Assembly (NCBI RefSeq): GCF_907165205.1
Contig: NC_058196.1
Location: 7,358,501 to 7,422,500, forward strand
Length of the DNA: 64,000 nucleotides
From: Coccinella septempunctata
Lineage: Eukaryota; Arthropoda; Insecta; Coleoptera; Coccinellidae
Direction: 5' to 3'
Shown one piece after another: positions 22,427 to 35,904 of this stretch. The stretch's first letter is position 1, and each line of letters begins with the position of its first letter. Below the pieces are notes generated by a model. The model was not told where the DNA came from. It saw only the letters and a program-made list of their open reading frames with translations, and did not search any database. Made by a program: the position numbers and the translations under genes.

Positions 22427-25061
22427 TAGTAAGCCCATAGATCTACCTTTATTGATAGATCTACCTTTATTGATAGATCTACCTTTATTGATAGATCTAC
22501 CTTTATTGATAGATCTACCTTTAGTGATAGATCAACCTTTTTTGGCAGATCAGTATAGCCAGGAGATCCACCTTGTAGGTAGATTCGCCTTCATGAACAG
22601 ATTCGCCTTTTGTCCGTAACTCGGGCCTTCGGCCCTCGCGATTTGCCTTCCGCCCGTAACTCGGGCCTACGGCCCTCGCACTTACTGATACGCGAATATG
22701 GCGTATCACACATAACTCACAGCGTTCGATATATACAGGCATTGTCGCAAATTTCACGAAAGAAAACAAATAATCTCATACACTGCTCAAAAATTGGCAA
22801 AAATCAGTTATATTCAGTTGTACAGAAGCCTTATAATGGAGATTCCATGCATTCAGTTCATCTGAAGTTCTTTCTCTACGATGAAACAAAAAACTAACCT
22901 GAAATGAGAATAACTGGACAAAAGTCTATAAAAGTAGAATTTTAACGCAAAAAACACACCCTGCCATTGTATTCCAATAATCATTATATCATTCCACTCC
23001 AATAAGTTAGTCAAAAACATTTTTCCTTCCATCTGGAATGATTAAATACAATAATCCTCGTAAAATAATCAAAAAGCTTAAAAATTGGCCAAAATCTGTT
23101 ATATGGAATGGGAAAGAAGCCTAATTATAAAAATTTCAAGCATTATAACGTTTAATTCTGTTTCTTTTGAACAAAAACCTACACGGTCCCTCTCTCTACG
23201 ATAATAGCAAAAATCTTACCCTAAATGGTAGAACTTGACAAATGTCTATAAATATAGAATTTTAACACAAAAACTCACTCATAGATTGTGTTTCAATAAT
23301 CATTATATCATTCCAACTGAATAACTTATCTCAAAACATATTTTTCCATAGATCAAGCCTAAGAAAATCATCTCCGTACACTACCCAATTGCTTGAAAGT
23401 TGTCAGAAATCTGCCGTGTTCAGTTGAAAAGAATCAAAATAGATTATTTGCTTCACATAGAAACTCTCCTGAACGAACTGCTTAAGGAACTTATTCTGAA
23501 GAACATTTTTTTTTACCAAATAACACCGTCCGAGAGATGATATTATACATTTCTTGATCTGATAAATTTATATATGCCTGAAAATAAATTTCAATTATGA
23601 AATATAGAATCTCCTGGTCGATTTTCTGTGCAGACTCACCCCCAAGAACCGTTTGTTATTTAGAAATTCTTATGTTCATACACCAAGATCAAGGATGTTT
23701 CTCATTCTGTGAGTTTGCATGTAATTTAATCTGAAGTACCTTCTGTAACCTTGACTCATGGATCATATACTTCAAATAGAAACTCTTCTGAACCAATTGC
23801 TTAGAAGCTCACCCCTGAAGAAGCTTTTTTTATTTAAAATGAGACTTTCCGATAGATGATATTTGACATTTATGAATTTCATACATTTCTTGATATAATG
23901 AATTTATATGTGCCTGAAAAATAAGTATTATTAGTGACAAAATAAACAATCTGTTAATACATCCGATTTTGATACAGATTCACGTCCGAGAACTGTTTTT
24001 CATATCTGGAAATTCAATATTAACCTAACTTTCCGATTATGGAAAAAAATTCAACTGTGATGTGAGCTTCGAAGTACTATCGTATGGGGAGAAATGTAGT
24101 AAATATATCAAATATATCCTTTAATTTCAATAATAATTAAACCTTAAAAATTTGCATCAATTTTTTCACAGTCTGTCAATAGTAAAATGAAACTTGCCTA
24201 AGGATCCCTCAACACTCCAATGTCAGGAAAACACGTTATAGGAATTGAAAAATGATGGAAATTTTAAAATTTTAATTTATTTTTAGCTGAATAGTGACCT
24301 CAACATTCCTGATATAAATTTATTTTGGCAATTTCAACGCTAAAAATCACGAAATGACTGAAAATATTCAGGGCCAAAACGAAGGTTATGAACGGTGCTC
24401 AACCGAGGTGGTTCCGTAATATCGAAAATTGCAAACTTACCTGTATATATTAAGCCGCAATATGGGTACCTGGAGACGCTACATTATATGGAGAATGATT
24501 CTCTAGCATTTATCTTCCCTATTTTGATATTATTCATATAATAATCGACTCGAGTTTCCGAAAACTGCAAAAACCCCTTTCGAAACGTCAGACGTGATCA
24601 ATTTACCTCTATGCTCTTGGAAATTAATTTATCAAATTTTCGTAGACGTCAAAAATTTTCGAAATTCTTACGCTTTTTTAGGTAATATCGTTCGGGCTCC
24701 GGGAAAAAAAACAGGCCTATTTTAATTTCGGGTTCTTCGAGCTTAGTTCGACACCCATCCGGGCTCTCGAGCTACCGCGGATCTCTCAAGCTAATCAAAT
24801 CATTTTGGTATCTTTTCGCGAAAATCGTGAATTTCGCGATTTTCTCACGCAATTTTCGGACACTTTTAGACGGGGTAAAAATACGATTTAGGCATTTTCG
24901 GAGAGCTCGATTCTTCTTCTAGCGTTCCATGTACCGCTCTACCCAGCCACGCGCCTTCGGCGCTCACCATTTCAAATTTCCCATACCCTCCCCCAACACT
25001 TCAACATGGCAAAAAATTTGATACGATTCGGTGATCATTTTTTATCAACGTTATAGTATTA
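22427..25061 (-). mobile_element. Array unit F, non-autonomous
   Basis: It is 2.6 kb and similar to units A and B. It has the largest 18 bp repeat number in the window (five, 22438-22527) and two hairpin repeats at 22612-22680. Its right end GTATTA is the outer end of the array, followed by AC and BEL pol. Confidence 0.75.
22438..22527 (+). repeat. 18 bp minisatellite at the unit F end
   Basis: Five direct copies of TAGATCTACCTTTATTGA, the last with one change. Units A, B and D carry 1, 3 and 4 copies at the same place (2957, 5961 and 9353), so copy number varies between units. Confidence 0.9.
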
Positions 25062-25063
25062 AC

Positions 25064-26875
25064 CATCTCACAACAGTCACATACGGAACTAGATCAGCTC
25101 CATTTTTGGCAATCAGAGTTCTTCTCCAACTTCTCAAAGATGAGGGTCACAACTTTCCACTAGCCATTCCTCCATTAACGAAAGGTCGTTATGTCGATGA
25201 TATTTGTGGTGGAGCAGATACTGAGCATCAACTTCTCGAAATTGCCAAACAACTCCAGAACCTTTGCATGGCGGCCGGCCTTCCGCTAGCAAAATGGCAG
25301 TCAAACGTCTCAAGTCTCTCTTTCGTCGTTCAAGAGGAAGAATCAACACCCACTCCAATCTCATTCGATGAAGATTCTCACTCAACTAAAGTGTTAGGTC
25401 TAATCTGGTACCCTCAAGAAGACTATTTCACTTTTAAAGTCAGCTCCAATCTATCTGGGTCTTTGATCACCAAGCGATCAGTTCTATCTCATATTGCTAA
25501 AATATTTGATCCACTCGGTTTAGTCTCCCCTGTTACGATTAGGGCTGAAATGTTGTTGCAGGAATTATGGCTCCAAAAGTTATCATGGGACGAACCTCTA
25601 CCTCAACTACTCTAACAGAAATGGTACGACATCAGTGAAGATCTCTCCAAGCTGGCCAGCATCACAATTCTAAGATGGATTAACACTCAAGAGGGTTCTT
25701 TCATCCAACTCCACGGCTTCTCTGATGCATCTCAACTCGCCATTTCAGCCGTTCTCTACCTTCTCGTTCGAACTCCGTCCAAGGAATGCAAGGTTACAAT
25801 GCTTTGCTCCAAAACCAAAGTATCGCCTTTAAAACCACTCACAATCCCGAGACTCGAATTATCAGCTGCTCTTCTCCTCTCTCGACTTGTTAATTATGCG
25901 CATAATGTCTTAGCTCTCAACATTCACTCAACCACTCTATGGACGGACTGCTCAATCACTCTAGCTTGGATCAACACTCACCCTTCACGTTGGAAGGACT
26001 TTGTACGGAACAGAGTTGCAACAATCCAAGATCTAACTCCAAGGGCCCATTGGAGGTATATTTCCGGCAAAGACAATCCTGCTGACTGTGCATCAAGAGG
26101 GTTAACTTCATCTCAACTTCGCAACCACTCGCTATGGTGGACGGGACCACCATGGCTTTCCAAGTCAGAAGATTCATGGCCAAATCGTCAGCCGGCACCG
26201 ACAACCGACCATGAATCAGAAGCAAGACCAGTCATCTCTATACTCACCTCCACTACGTCAGACTACTCATGGGATCTCATCTACAGGTATTCCAGTTTGA
26301 ATAAATTGTTAAGAATCACCTCTATTTGTTCAAAGGTCCTCGCACGACTCCAACGCAAGCTGGATCCAGCACACCTCACACACCTGACTTCAACTGACTT
26401 GGAAGCATCTCGAATTTTCTGGATAAAAGCAACTCAAAAAGTCTACTTTCCACATGAACTCAAGGCTCTTCAATCACAGACTCCACTTCACTCTTCACAT
26501 GTATTCAGTAGACTCACTGCATTCCTCGACAACAATGGTGTAATTCGTGTAGGCGGACAAATTTCCCATTCTCAGCTCGACCCAGATAGCAAGCATCCAA
26601 TTATTCTTCCTCAACACTCTCAATTTACTTCTTTGGTTATAGATGAAACTCACCAAACAACTCTACATGTGCAAGGCACTGTGGCACCGCTCTCAACAAA
26701 TCACGCACAACTACCCACATCTCAAGTGCAGCCATCTCATCCATTCCTCCACACTCTGAGGATTGAAAGCAGTGTGTTCGCTCCAGTTATGGGTGGATTG
26801 AGTAGCTCAGACACTGGAGTGATGGATTGCCTCAACTTCCTCACAACGGATATTTCACGAAGATCTACTCGATAA
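25064..26875 (+). pseudogene. pol: BEL Pol, 3' part: rest of RT, RNase H, truncated integrase
   Basis: The frame resumes in register with 2945. It has RT residues HLTTVTYGTRSAP, the catalytic GRYVDDICGG (near 25190), connection sequence KIFDPLGLVSPVTIRAE, then an in-frame TAA at 25613-25615. Beyond it come RNase H signatures: HGFSDASQLA (25711), IPRLELSAALLLSRL, LWTDCSITLAWI and ISGKDNPADCASRGL. The integrase start HPIILPQHSQ is present, followed by AQLPTSQVQPSHPFLHT, which in intact elements lies just before the integrase core. The zinc-binding region between them is shortened and the D,D,E core is absent. The element therefore had no integrase of its own. Confidence 0.88.
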
Positions 26876-26906
26876 TAATCAACTACGTTAATTATGGCTG
26901 CCGGAA

Positions 26907-28658
26907 TGTTAAAAATTGGAGTAATTTTTAACCCAACTCTATCACTCGGTGCACAACTCTATCTACTCAGTGATTACGTTTATCGTTACATGCTTCTGTG
27001 AACGTAACCTTTAAATCGTTGTCAATCAGCTGTTCAAAAAAAAAACCGATGGAACCTGTTGAATCTGCTCAATTTAATTCATTCTATTCTAGATTCTTCG
27101 ATCGCTCAAGTGAATTGGAACTTGGTCTGAATTCTTAACGTGATTTTTTAGTGCACTCTCAACTTTTTCAGTCATCTCAAATCTAATAATATCATTTTAT
27201 ATTATAATTATCACTCGATTAACATCTCAAAAGGTACAGTACTTTTTTCACTCAACAAAAAATGTAATCATTTTTTGCATGTGTCACGTTAGAATATCAT
27301 TCTACATAATTTTCCTCTCAACATTGACTCCATCGCTATGCATTTTCTCACAATTACATTTGAAATATTCTGCTCTACACCTCTATATCATATTTGCATG
27401 TATATTTTCTCAATTTTCTCCAAATCTCTCAATCAACCACGTGCTCAATGTACCTAACTGCTTCAACCTTCTCAAAATGCATCGATATTCCATTCGCTTA
27501 AAATCACATCATCTCGAAAACCACTCACATTTTAATTTCTCTAATTTTAGCACCAAGTTCACATTTCACACCACTCTATTAGAAGCTTATATACTTGTAT
27601 TCACTCTCATTTTATATACATGTCACCTCAGATTAACTTTACACCTCTTACGATCAGACTTCTCAGGCCTCTTAAGTTTCAGGTACCTCTACGCTCAAGT
27701 TGGACACTTCGAAGGCTTCTCATAGACCAGATCGAGATCCATCTCACTACAATCAGAACTCTGAATAATGGAATACACTCAATCAACTCTCTTGGACAGA
27801 CTGGTTTGTGATAATGCTCGAGGAGGTCCAACCTGATTTCAACTCAATAAGTATAATTTATTACAAATTTTCTCATGAGTCTATTACCTGAAAATTATGA
27901 TGCCTTATTTCTTTCCTAACGTTATGAACTGCTCTTCTTGTTTCATCTCAATTATGAATACTATTCATTAATTCTTTTTACGTTTACAATATTTCATTTC
28001 TCTACATTACAGTTGTAACACAACTCACCTCAATTTATGTACTCTCATAAAACACCTTCTGTTTTTCTAATAGATTTGCTATTCCTGTAAGCGTTGGTAA
28101 TCATCTCTCTCATACTGTCTCATTACACCTGTCTCACTACATTACCTATCTCTAACTTCTCAATTTGTCACTGCAACCTTCTGTTTTTCTGATAGCGAGA
28201 CAGTTTATGAAATCGTAAACTCTATCACTGTAAACGTTGTGCTTGCATGATAACACTCACATCAATTCATAATCATCAAGCTCAATTATTATGCAACTCA
28301 AAATACATAAACACGTTTTGATGTAAATATATCTCAATTCTTATCAAACACATAATAATTGATCTTGTTACTCGATACATGAAATTCACTCAACCTGCTC
28401 TTTCTCTCAAGCAAATACAACGTTGATTTTCTCATTGAATTATTACTCTCAAATTCTCTCGATAACTTCTCAATAATTGTGAATAGGTTCACTCTGTTTA
28501 GATGTTGTATATAATTTTACTTCATGCGAGTGTCTATTTATTATGTGACGTGTTTGATATACAATAAAGATTTTATTTTACCATCTCCAACTCAATCATT
28601 TGGTAACAGTCCACTTTTAAGTAATTGCCAAAAATCTCAACACCCAGATTTTTGAACA
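26907..28658 (+). repeat. BEL 3' LTR
   Basis: The right end is fixed by the match to 1-458. The left end is inferred: TGTTAAAAATTGG at 26907 follows GGCTGCCGGAA, a BEL-like end of the internal region, giving about 1752 bp. Small open frames inside (for example 27279-27725) are not supported as genes. Confidence is high for 28201-28658 and moderate for the left boundary. Confidence 0.7.
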
Positions 28659-31600
28659 ATTTCGATAGTTCAGATAGGAAATGAGATTTCATTGGTCGAT
28701 TCGATAAAGTATGATGTCAATTCCTAAGGAACTATTGAATCAATTTGACCCAAATCTCGAATGAGTTCACAGTTTTCGAATTGAGATGCACACGTTGAAT
28801 TTCAGTTCGATAGATCTGATAGGAATTGAGATTCGAGTGGTCAATTCGGCAAAGTGTTATATCAATTCCTCAAAAACTGTTGGAGCAATTCGAACCAAAC
28901 TGCACATAGTTTTCGAATTGAGATGCACATGTTGAATTTCAGTTCGATAGTTCAGATAGGAAATGAGATTTCAGTGGTCGATTCGATAAAGTATGATGTC
29001 AAATCCGAAGGAACTATTGGATCAATTCGACCCAAATCTAGAAACTGTACACAGTTTTCGAATTGAGATGCACATGTTGACTTTCAGTTCGATAGTTCAG
29101 ATAGGAATTGAGATATCAGTGGTCAATTCGGCAAAGTGTGATATCAATTCCTCGAAATTTATTGGATCAATTCGAACCAAATCTTGAAAATGCACATGGT
29201 TTTCGAAATGAGATGCACATGTTGAATTTCAGTTCGATAGTTCTGATAGGAATTGAGATTTCAAAGGTCAGTTCGGCAAAGTGTGATATCAATTCCTCAA
29301 AAACTGTTGGACCAATTCGAACCAAATCTTGAAAATGCACAAAGTTTTCGAAATGAGATGCACATGTTGTATTTCAGTTCAATAGTTCAGATAGGAATTG
29401 AGATTTCAGTGGTCGATTCGACTAAGTATGATTTCAATTCCTAAGGAATTATTGGATCAATTCGACCCAAATCTCGAAACTGTACACAGTTTTCGAATTG
29501 AGATGCACATGTTGAATTTCAGTTTGATAGTTCAGATAGGAATTGAGATTTCATTGGTCGATTCGGCAAAGTGTGATATCGATTCCTCAAAAACTGTTGG
29601 ATCAATTCGAACCAAATCTTGAAACTGCGCATAGTTTTCGAATTGAGATACACATGTTGAATTTCAGTTCGATAGTTCAGATAGGAAATGAGATTTCAGT
29701 GGTCGATTCGATAAAGTATGATGTCAATTCCTCGAAAACTGTTGGATCAATTCGAACCAAATCTTTAAATTGCACATAGTTTTCGAAATGAGATGCATAT
29801 GCTGTATTTCAGTACGATAGTTCTGATAGGAATTGAGATTTCAGTGGTCGATTCGACAAAGTATGATTTCAATTCCTAAGAAATTTTTGTATCAATTCGA
29901 TCCAAATCTCGAAACTGTACACAGTTTTCGAATTGAGATGCACATGTTGAATTACAGTTTGATTGTTCAGATAGGAATTGAGATTTCAGTGGTCAACTCG
30001 GCAAAGTGTGATATCAATTCCTCAAAAACTGTTGGATCAATTCGACCCAAATCTCGAAACTCTACACAGTTTTCGAATTGAGAAGCACATGTTAAATTTC
30101 AGTTCGATAGTTCAGATAGGAATTGAGATTTCAGTGGTCAATTCAGCAAAGTGTGATATCAATTCCTCAAAAACTGTTGGATCAATTCGACCCAAATCTT
30201 GAAACTGTAAACAGTTTTCGAATTGAGATGCACACGTTGAATTTCAGTTCGATAGTTCAAATAGGAATTGAGATTTCAGTAGTACATTCGACAAACTGTG
30301 ATATCAATTCCTCAAAAACTGTTGGATCAATTCGACCCAAATCTTGAGACTGCACATGGTTTTCGAATTGAGATGCACATGTTGAATTCCAGTTCGATAG
30401 TTAAGATAGGAATGGAGAATTCAGTAGACGATTCGACAGAGTATGATTTCAATTCCTAAGGAATTATTGGATCAATTCGACCCAAATCTCAAAACTGCAC
30501 ACAGTTTTTGAATTGCGATGCACATGTTGAATTTCAGTTCGATAGTTCAGATGGGAATTGAGATTTCAGTGGTCAATTCGCCAAAATGTGATATCAATTC
30601 CTCAAAAACAATTGGATCAATTCGAACCAAATCTTGAAACTGCACATAGTTTTCGAATTGAGATGCACATGTTGAATTTCCTTTCGATAGTTCAGATAGG
30701 AAATGAGATTTTATTGGTCGATTCGATAAAGTATGATGTCAATTCCTAAGGAACTATTGGATCAATTCGACCCAAATCTCGAAAGTGTTCACAGTTTTCG
30801 AATTGAGATGCACACTATAAATTTCAGTTCGATAGTTCTGATAGGAATTGAGATTCGAGTGGTCAATTCGGCAAAGTGTTATATCAATTCCTAAAAAACT
30901 TTTGGAGCAATTCGAACCAAATCTGAAACTGCACATAGTTTTCGAATTGAGATGCACATGTTGAATTTCAGTTCGATAGTTCAGATAGGAAATGAGATTT
31001 CAGTGGTCGATTCGATAAAGTATGATGTCAAATCCGAAGGAACTATTGGATCAATTCGACCCAAATCTGGAAACTGTACACAGTTTTCGAATTGAGATGC
31101 ACATGTTGACTTTCAGTTCGATAGTTCAGATAGGAATTGAGATATCAGTTGTCAATTCGGCAAAGTGTGATATCAATTCCTCAAAATTTATTGGATCAAT
31201 TCGAACCAAATCTTGAAAATGCACATGGTTTTCGAATTGAGATGCACATGTTGAATTTCAGTTCGATAGTTCAGATAGGAATTGAGATTTCAGTGGTCAA
31301 TTCAGCAAAGTGTGATATCAATTCCTCAAAAACAGTTGGATCAATTCGACCCAAATCTTGAAACTGCACGTAGTTTTCGAATTGAGATGCACATGTTGAA
31401 TTTCAGTTCGATAGTTCTGATAGGAATGGAGAATTCAGTAGACGATTCGACAGATTATGATTTCAATTCCTAAGGAATTATTGGATCAATTCGACCCAAA
31501 TCTCGAAACTGTACACAGTTTTCGAACTGACATGCACATGTTGAATTTCAGTTCGATAGTTCACATAGGAATTGAGATTTCAGTGGTCGATTCGACAGAG

Positions 31601-34600
31601 TATGATTTCAATTCCTAAGGAATTATTGGATCAATTCGACCCAAATCTCGAAACTGTACACAGTTTTCGAATTGCGATGCACATGTTGAATTTCAGTTCG
31701 ATAGTTCTGATAGGAATTGAGATTCGAGTGGTCAATTCGGCAAAGTGTTATATCAATTCCTCAAAAACTGTTGGAGCAATTCGAACCAAATCTTGAAACT
31801 GCACATAGTTTTCAAATTGAGATGCACATGTTAAATTTCAGTTCGATAGTTCAGATAGGAAATGAGATTTCAGTGGTCGATTCGATAAAGTATGATGTCA
31901 AATCCGAAGGAACTATTGGATCAATTCGACCCAAATCTAGAAACTGTACACAGTTTTCGAATTGAGATGCACATGTTGACTTTCAGTTCGATAGTTCAGA
32001 TAGGAATTGAGATATCAGTGGTCAATTCGGCAAAGTGTGATATGAATTCCTCGAAATTTATTGGATCAATTCGAACCAAATCTTGAAAATGCACATGGTT
32101 TTCGAAATGAGATGCACATGTTGAATTTCAGTTCGATAGTTCTGATAGGAATTGAGATTTCAGTGGTCGATTCGACAAAATATGATTTCAATTCCTAAGG
32201 AATTCTTGGATCAATTCGATCCAAATCTCGAAACTGTACACAGTTTTCGAATTGAGATGCACATGTTGAATTTCAGTTCGATAGTTCAGATAGGAATTGA
32301 GATTTCAGTTGTCAATTCAGCAGAGTGTGATATCAATTCCTCAAAAACTGTTGGATCAATTCGACCCAAATCTTGGAACTGCATTCTGATATGAATGGAG
32401 AATTCAGTAGTATATTCGACAAAGAATCATTTCAATTCCTAAGGAAATGTTGGATCAATTCGACCCAAATCTCGAAACTGTACACAGTTTTCGAATTGAG
32501 ATGCACTTGTTGAATATCAGTTCGATATTCAGATATTAATTGAGATTTCAGTGGTCAATTCGGCAAAGTGTGATATCAATTCCTCAAAAACTGTTGGATC
32601 AATCCGAACCAAATCTTGAAAATGTACATACATTTCGAAATGAGATGCACATGTTGAATTTCAGTTCGATAGTTCTGATAGGAATTGAGATTTCAGTGGT
32701 CTATTCGGCAAAGTATGATATCAATTCCTCAAAAACTGTTGGACCAATTCGAACCATATCTTGAAAATGCACCAAGTTTTCGAAATGAGATGCACATGTT
32801 GTATTTCAGTTCAATAGTTCAGATAGGAATTGAGATTTCAGTGGTCGATTCGACTAAGTATGATTTCAATTCCTAAGGAATTATTGGATCAATTCGACCC
32901 AAATCTCGAAACTGTACACAGTTTTCGAATTGAGATGCACTTGTTGAATTTCAGTTCGATAGTTCAAATAGGAATTGAGATTTCAGTAGTCGATTCGACA
33001 AACTGTGATATCAATTCCTCAAAAACTGTTGGATCAATTCGACCCAAATCTTGAGACTGCACAAGGTTTTCGAAATATGTTGAATTTCAGTTCGATAGTT
33101 CAGATCGGAAATGAGATTTCAGTGGTCCATTCGATAAAGTATGATGTCAATTCCGAAAGAATTATTGGATCAATTCGACCCAAATCTAGAAACTGTACAC
33201 AGTTTTCGAATTGAGATGCACATGTTGAATTTCAGTTCGATAGTTCAGATAGGAAATGAGAATTCAGTATTCAATTAGGCAAATTGTGATATCAATTCCT
33301 CAAACACTGTTGGATTAATTCGAACCAAATCTTGGAACTGCACATAGTTTTTGAAATGAGATGCACATGTTGAATGTCAGTTCGATAGTTCTGATAGGAA
33401 TTGAGAATTCATTGGTCGATTTGACAAAGTATGATTTCAATTCCTAAGGAATTTCTGGATCAATTCGACCCAAATCTCGAAACTGTACACAGTTTTCGAA
33501 TTGAGATGCACATGTTGAATTTCAGTTCGATAGTTCAGATTGGAATTGAGATTTCAGTGGTCAATTCGGCAAAGTGTGATATCAATTCCTCAAAAACTGT
33601 TGGATCAATTCGAACCAAATCTTGGAACTGCACATAGTTTTTGAAATGAGATGCACATGTTGAATTTCAGTTCGATAGTTCAGATAGGAAATGAGATTTC
33701 AGTGGTGCATTCGATAAAGTATGATGTCAATTCCGAAAGAACTATTGGATCAATTCGACCCAAATCTAGAAACTGTACACAGTTTTCGAATTGAGATGCA
33801 CATGTTGAATTTCAGTTCGATAGTTCAGATATGAAATGAGATTTCAGTGGTCAATTAGGCAAAGTGTGATATCAATTCCTCAAAAACTGTTGGATCAACT
33901 CAACCCAAATCTTGAAACTGCTCATTGTTTTCGAATTGAGATGCACATGTTGAATTTCAGTTCGATAGTTCAGATAGGTAATGAGATTTCAGTGGTCGAT
34001 TCGATAAAGTATGATGTCAATTCCTCGAAAACTGTTGGATCAATTCGAACCAAATCTTGGAACTGCACATAGTTTTTGAAATGAGATGCACATGTTGAAT
34101 GTCAGTTCGATAGTTCTGATAGGAATTGAGAATTCATTGGTCGATTTGACAAAGTATGATTTCAATTCCTAAGGAATTTCTGGATCAATTCGACCCAAAT
34201 CTCGAAACTGTACAGAGTTTTCGAATTGAGATGCACATGTTGAATTTCAGTTCGATAGTTCAGATTGGAATTGAGATTTCAGTGGTCAATTCGGCAAAGT
34301 GTGATATCAATTCCTCAAAAACTGTTGGATCAATTCGAACAAAATCTTGAAACTGCACATAGTTCTCGAAATGAGATGCACATGTTGTAGTACAGTACGA
34401 TAGTTCAGATAGGATATGAGATTTCAGTGGTCGATTCGATAACGTATGATGTCAATTCCGAAAGAACTATTGGATCAATTCGACCCAAATCTAGAAACTG
34501 TACACAGTTTTCGAATTGAGATGCACATGTTGAATTTCAGTTCGATAGTTCAGGTAGGAATTGAGATTTCAGTGGTCAATTCGGCAGAGTGTGATATCAA

Positions 34601-35904
34601 TTCCTCGAAAACTGTTGGAACAATTCGAACCAAATTTTGAAAATGCACATAGTTCTCGAAATGAGATGCACATGTTGAATTTCAGTTCGATAGTTCTGAT
34701 AGGAATTGAGATTTCAGTGGTCGATTCGACAAAGTATGATTTCAATTCCTAAGGAATCTTTGGATCAATTCGACCCAAATCTCTAAACTGTACACAGTTT
34801 TCGATTTGAGATGAACATGTTGAATTTCAGTTCGATAGTTCAAACAGGAATTGAGATTTGAGTGGTAAATTCGGCAAAGTGTGATATCAATTCCTCAAAA
34901 ACTGTTGGATCAATTCGAAACAAATCTTGAAACTGCACATAGTTTCCGAATTGAGATGCACATGTTGAGTTTCAGTTCGATAGTTCAAATAGGAATTGAG
35001 ATTTCAGTAGTCAATTCGACAAAGTGTGATATCAATTCTTCAAAAACTGTTGGATCAATTCGAACCAAATCTTGGAACTGCACATAGTTTTTGAAATGAG
35101 ATGCACATGTTGAATGTCAGTTCGTTAGTTCTGATAGAAATTGAGATTTCAGTGGTCGATTCGACAAAGTATGATTTCAATTCCTAAGGAATTTTTGGAT
35201 CAACTCGACCCAAATCTCGAAACTGTACACAGTTTTTGAATTGAGATGCACATGTTGAATTTCAGTTCGATTGTTCAGATAGGAATTGAGATTTCAGTTG
35301 TCAATTCGGCAAAGTGTGATATCAATTCCTCAAAAACTGTTGGATCAGTTCGAACCAAACTTGAAACTGCACATAGTTTTCGAATTGAGATGCACATGTT
35401 GAATTTCATTTCGATAGTTCAGATAGGAAATGAGATTTCAGTGGTCAATTCGATAAAGTATGATGTCAATTCCTAAGGAACCATTGGATCATTTCGTCCC
35501 AAATCTCGAAAGTGTACACAGTTTTCGAATTGACATGCACATGTTGAATTTCAGTTCGATGGTGCAGATAGGAATTGAGATTTCAGTGGTCGATTCGACA
35601 GAGTATGATTTCAATTCCTAAGAAATTATTGGATCAATTCGACCCAAATCTCGAAACTGTACACAGTTTTCGAATTGCGATGCACATGTTGAATTTCAGT
35701 TCGATAGTTCAGATAGGAATTGAGATTTCAGTGGTCAATTCGACAAAATGTGATATCAATTCCTCAAAAAAAATTGGATCAATTCGAACCAAATCTTGAA
35801 ACTGCACATAGTTTTCGAATTGAGATGCACATGTTGAATTTCAGTTCGATAGTTCAGATAGGAATTGGGATTTCAGTGGTCGATTCGACAGAGTATGATT
35901 TCAA
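28659..35904 (+). repeat. 145 bp satellite array, plus orientation, about 50 monomers
   Basis: The landmark AGTTCGATAGTTCAGATAGG recurs every 145 bp. Two monomer types tend to alternate: one reads CCTCAAAAACTGTTGG with GAAACTGCACATAG, the other CCTAAGGAACTATTGG with GAAACTGTACACAG. This implies a dimeric higher-order unit of about 290 bp. The many overlapping frames of 63-84 codons are translations of this repeat; their regular 145 bp spacing and lack of a conserved start argue against genes. Confidence 0.96.

Larger units (their letters stand above)
2946..25061 (-). mobile_element. Head-to-tail array of six Helitron-family units inserted in BEL pol
   Basis: The insert starts TAATAAGCCC and ends GTATTA. 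Every internal boundary has the form GTATTA-AC-TAG, and the same AC is present on both outer flanks (2944-2945 and 25062-25063). Boundaries give units A 2946-5947, B 5950-8572, C 8575-9339, D 9342-21674, E 21677-22424 and F 22427-25061. All six share the terminal few hundred bases on the right, and A, B, D and F share the left terminus. D holds the replicase gene on the minus strand, so in Helitron orientation the 5' end is the right side of the array. The extreme ends do not show the classic TC...CTRR rule. Confidence 0.8.
1..28658 (+). mobile_element. BEL/Pao LTR retrotransposon, young but defective, split by a nested Helitron array
   Basis: Two copies of one LTR bracket a tRNA primer-binding site, a Gag with BEL-type zinc knuckles and a Pao-type Pol. 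The visible end of the 5' LTR (1-458) matches 28201-28658 with two differences (81 T against 28281 C; 281 A against 28481 G). Pol reading stops at 2945 inside the reverse transcriptase and resumes at 25064; everything between is a later insertion. Without it the element would be about 6.5 kb plus the unseen part of the 5' LTR. It cannot be autonomous: the protease active-site region and most of the integrase are missing, and the pol frame has stops at 2289 and 25613. The 3' end lies directly against 145 bp satellite, so the target was satellite DNA. The target-site duplication cannot be checked because the left end is outside the window. Confidence 0.93.

Noticed and set aside
27279..27725. 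148-codon frame in the BEL 3' LTR
   Set aside because: Hydrophobic AT-rich translation in a long LTR with no domain. An env-like product was considered, but there is no signal, cysteine pattern or position to support it.
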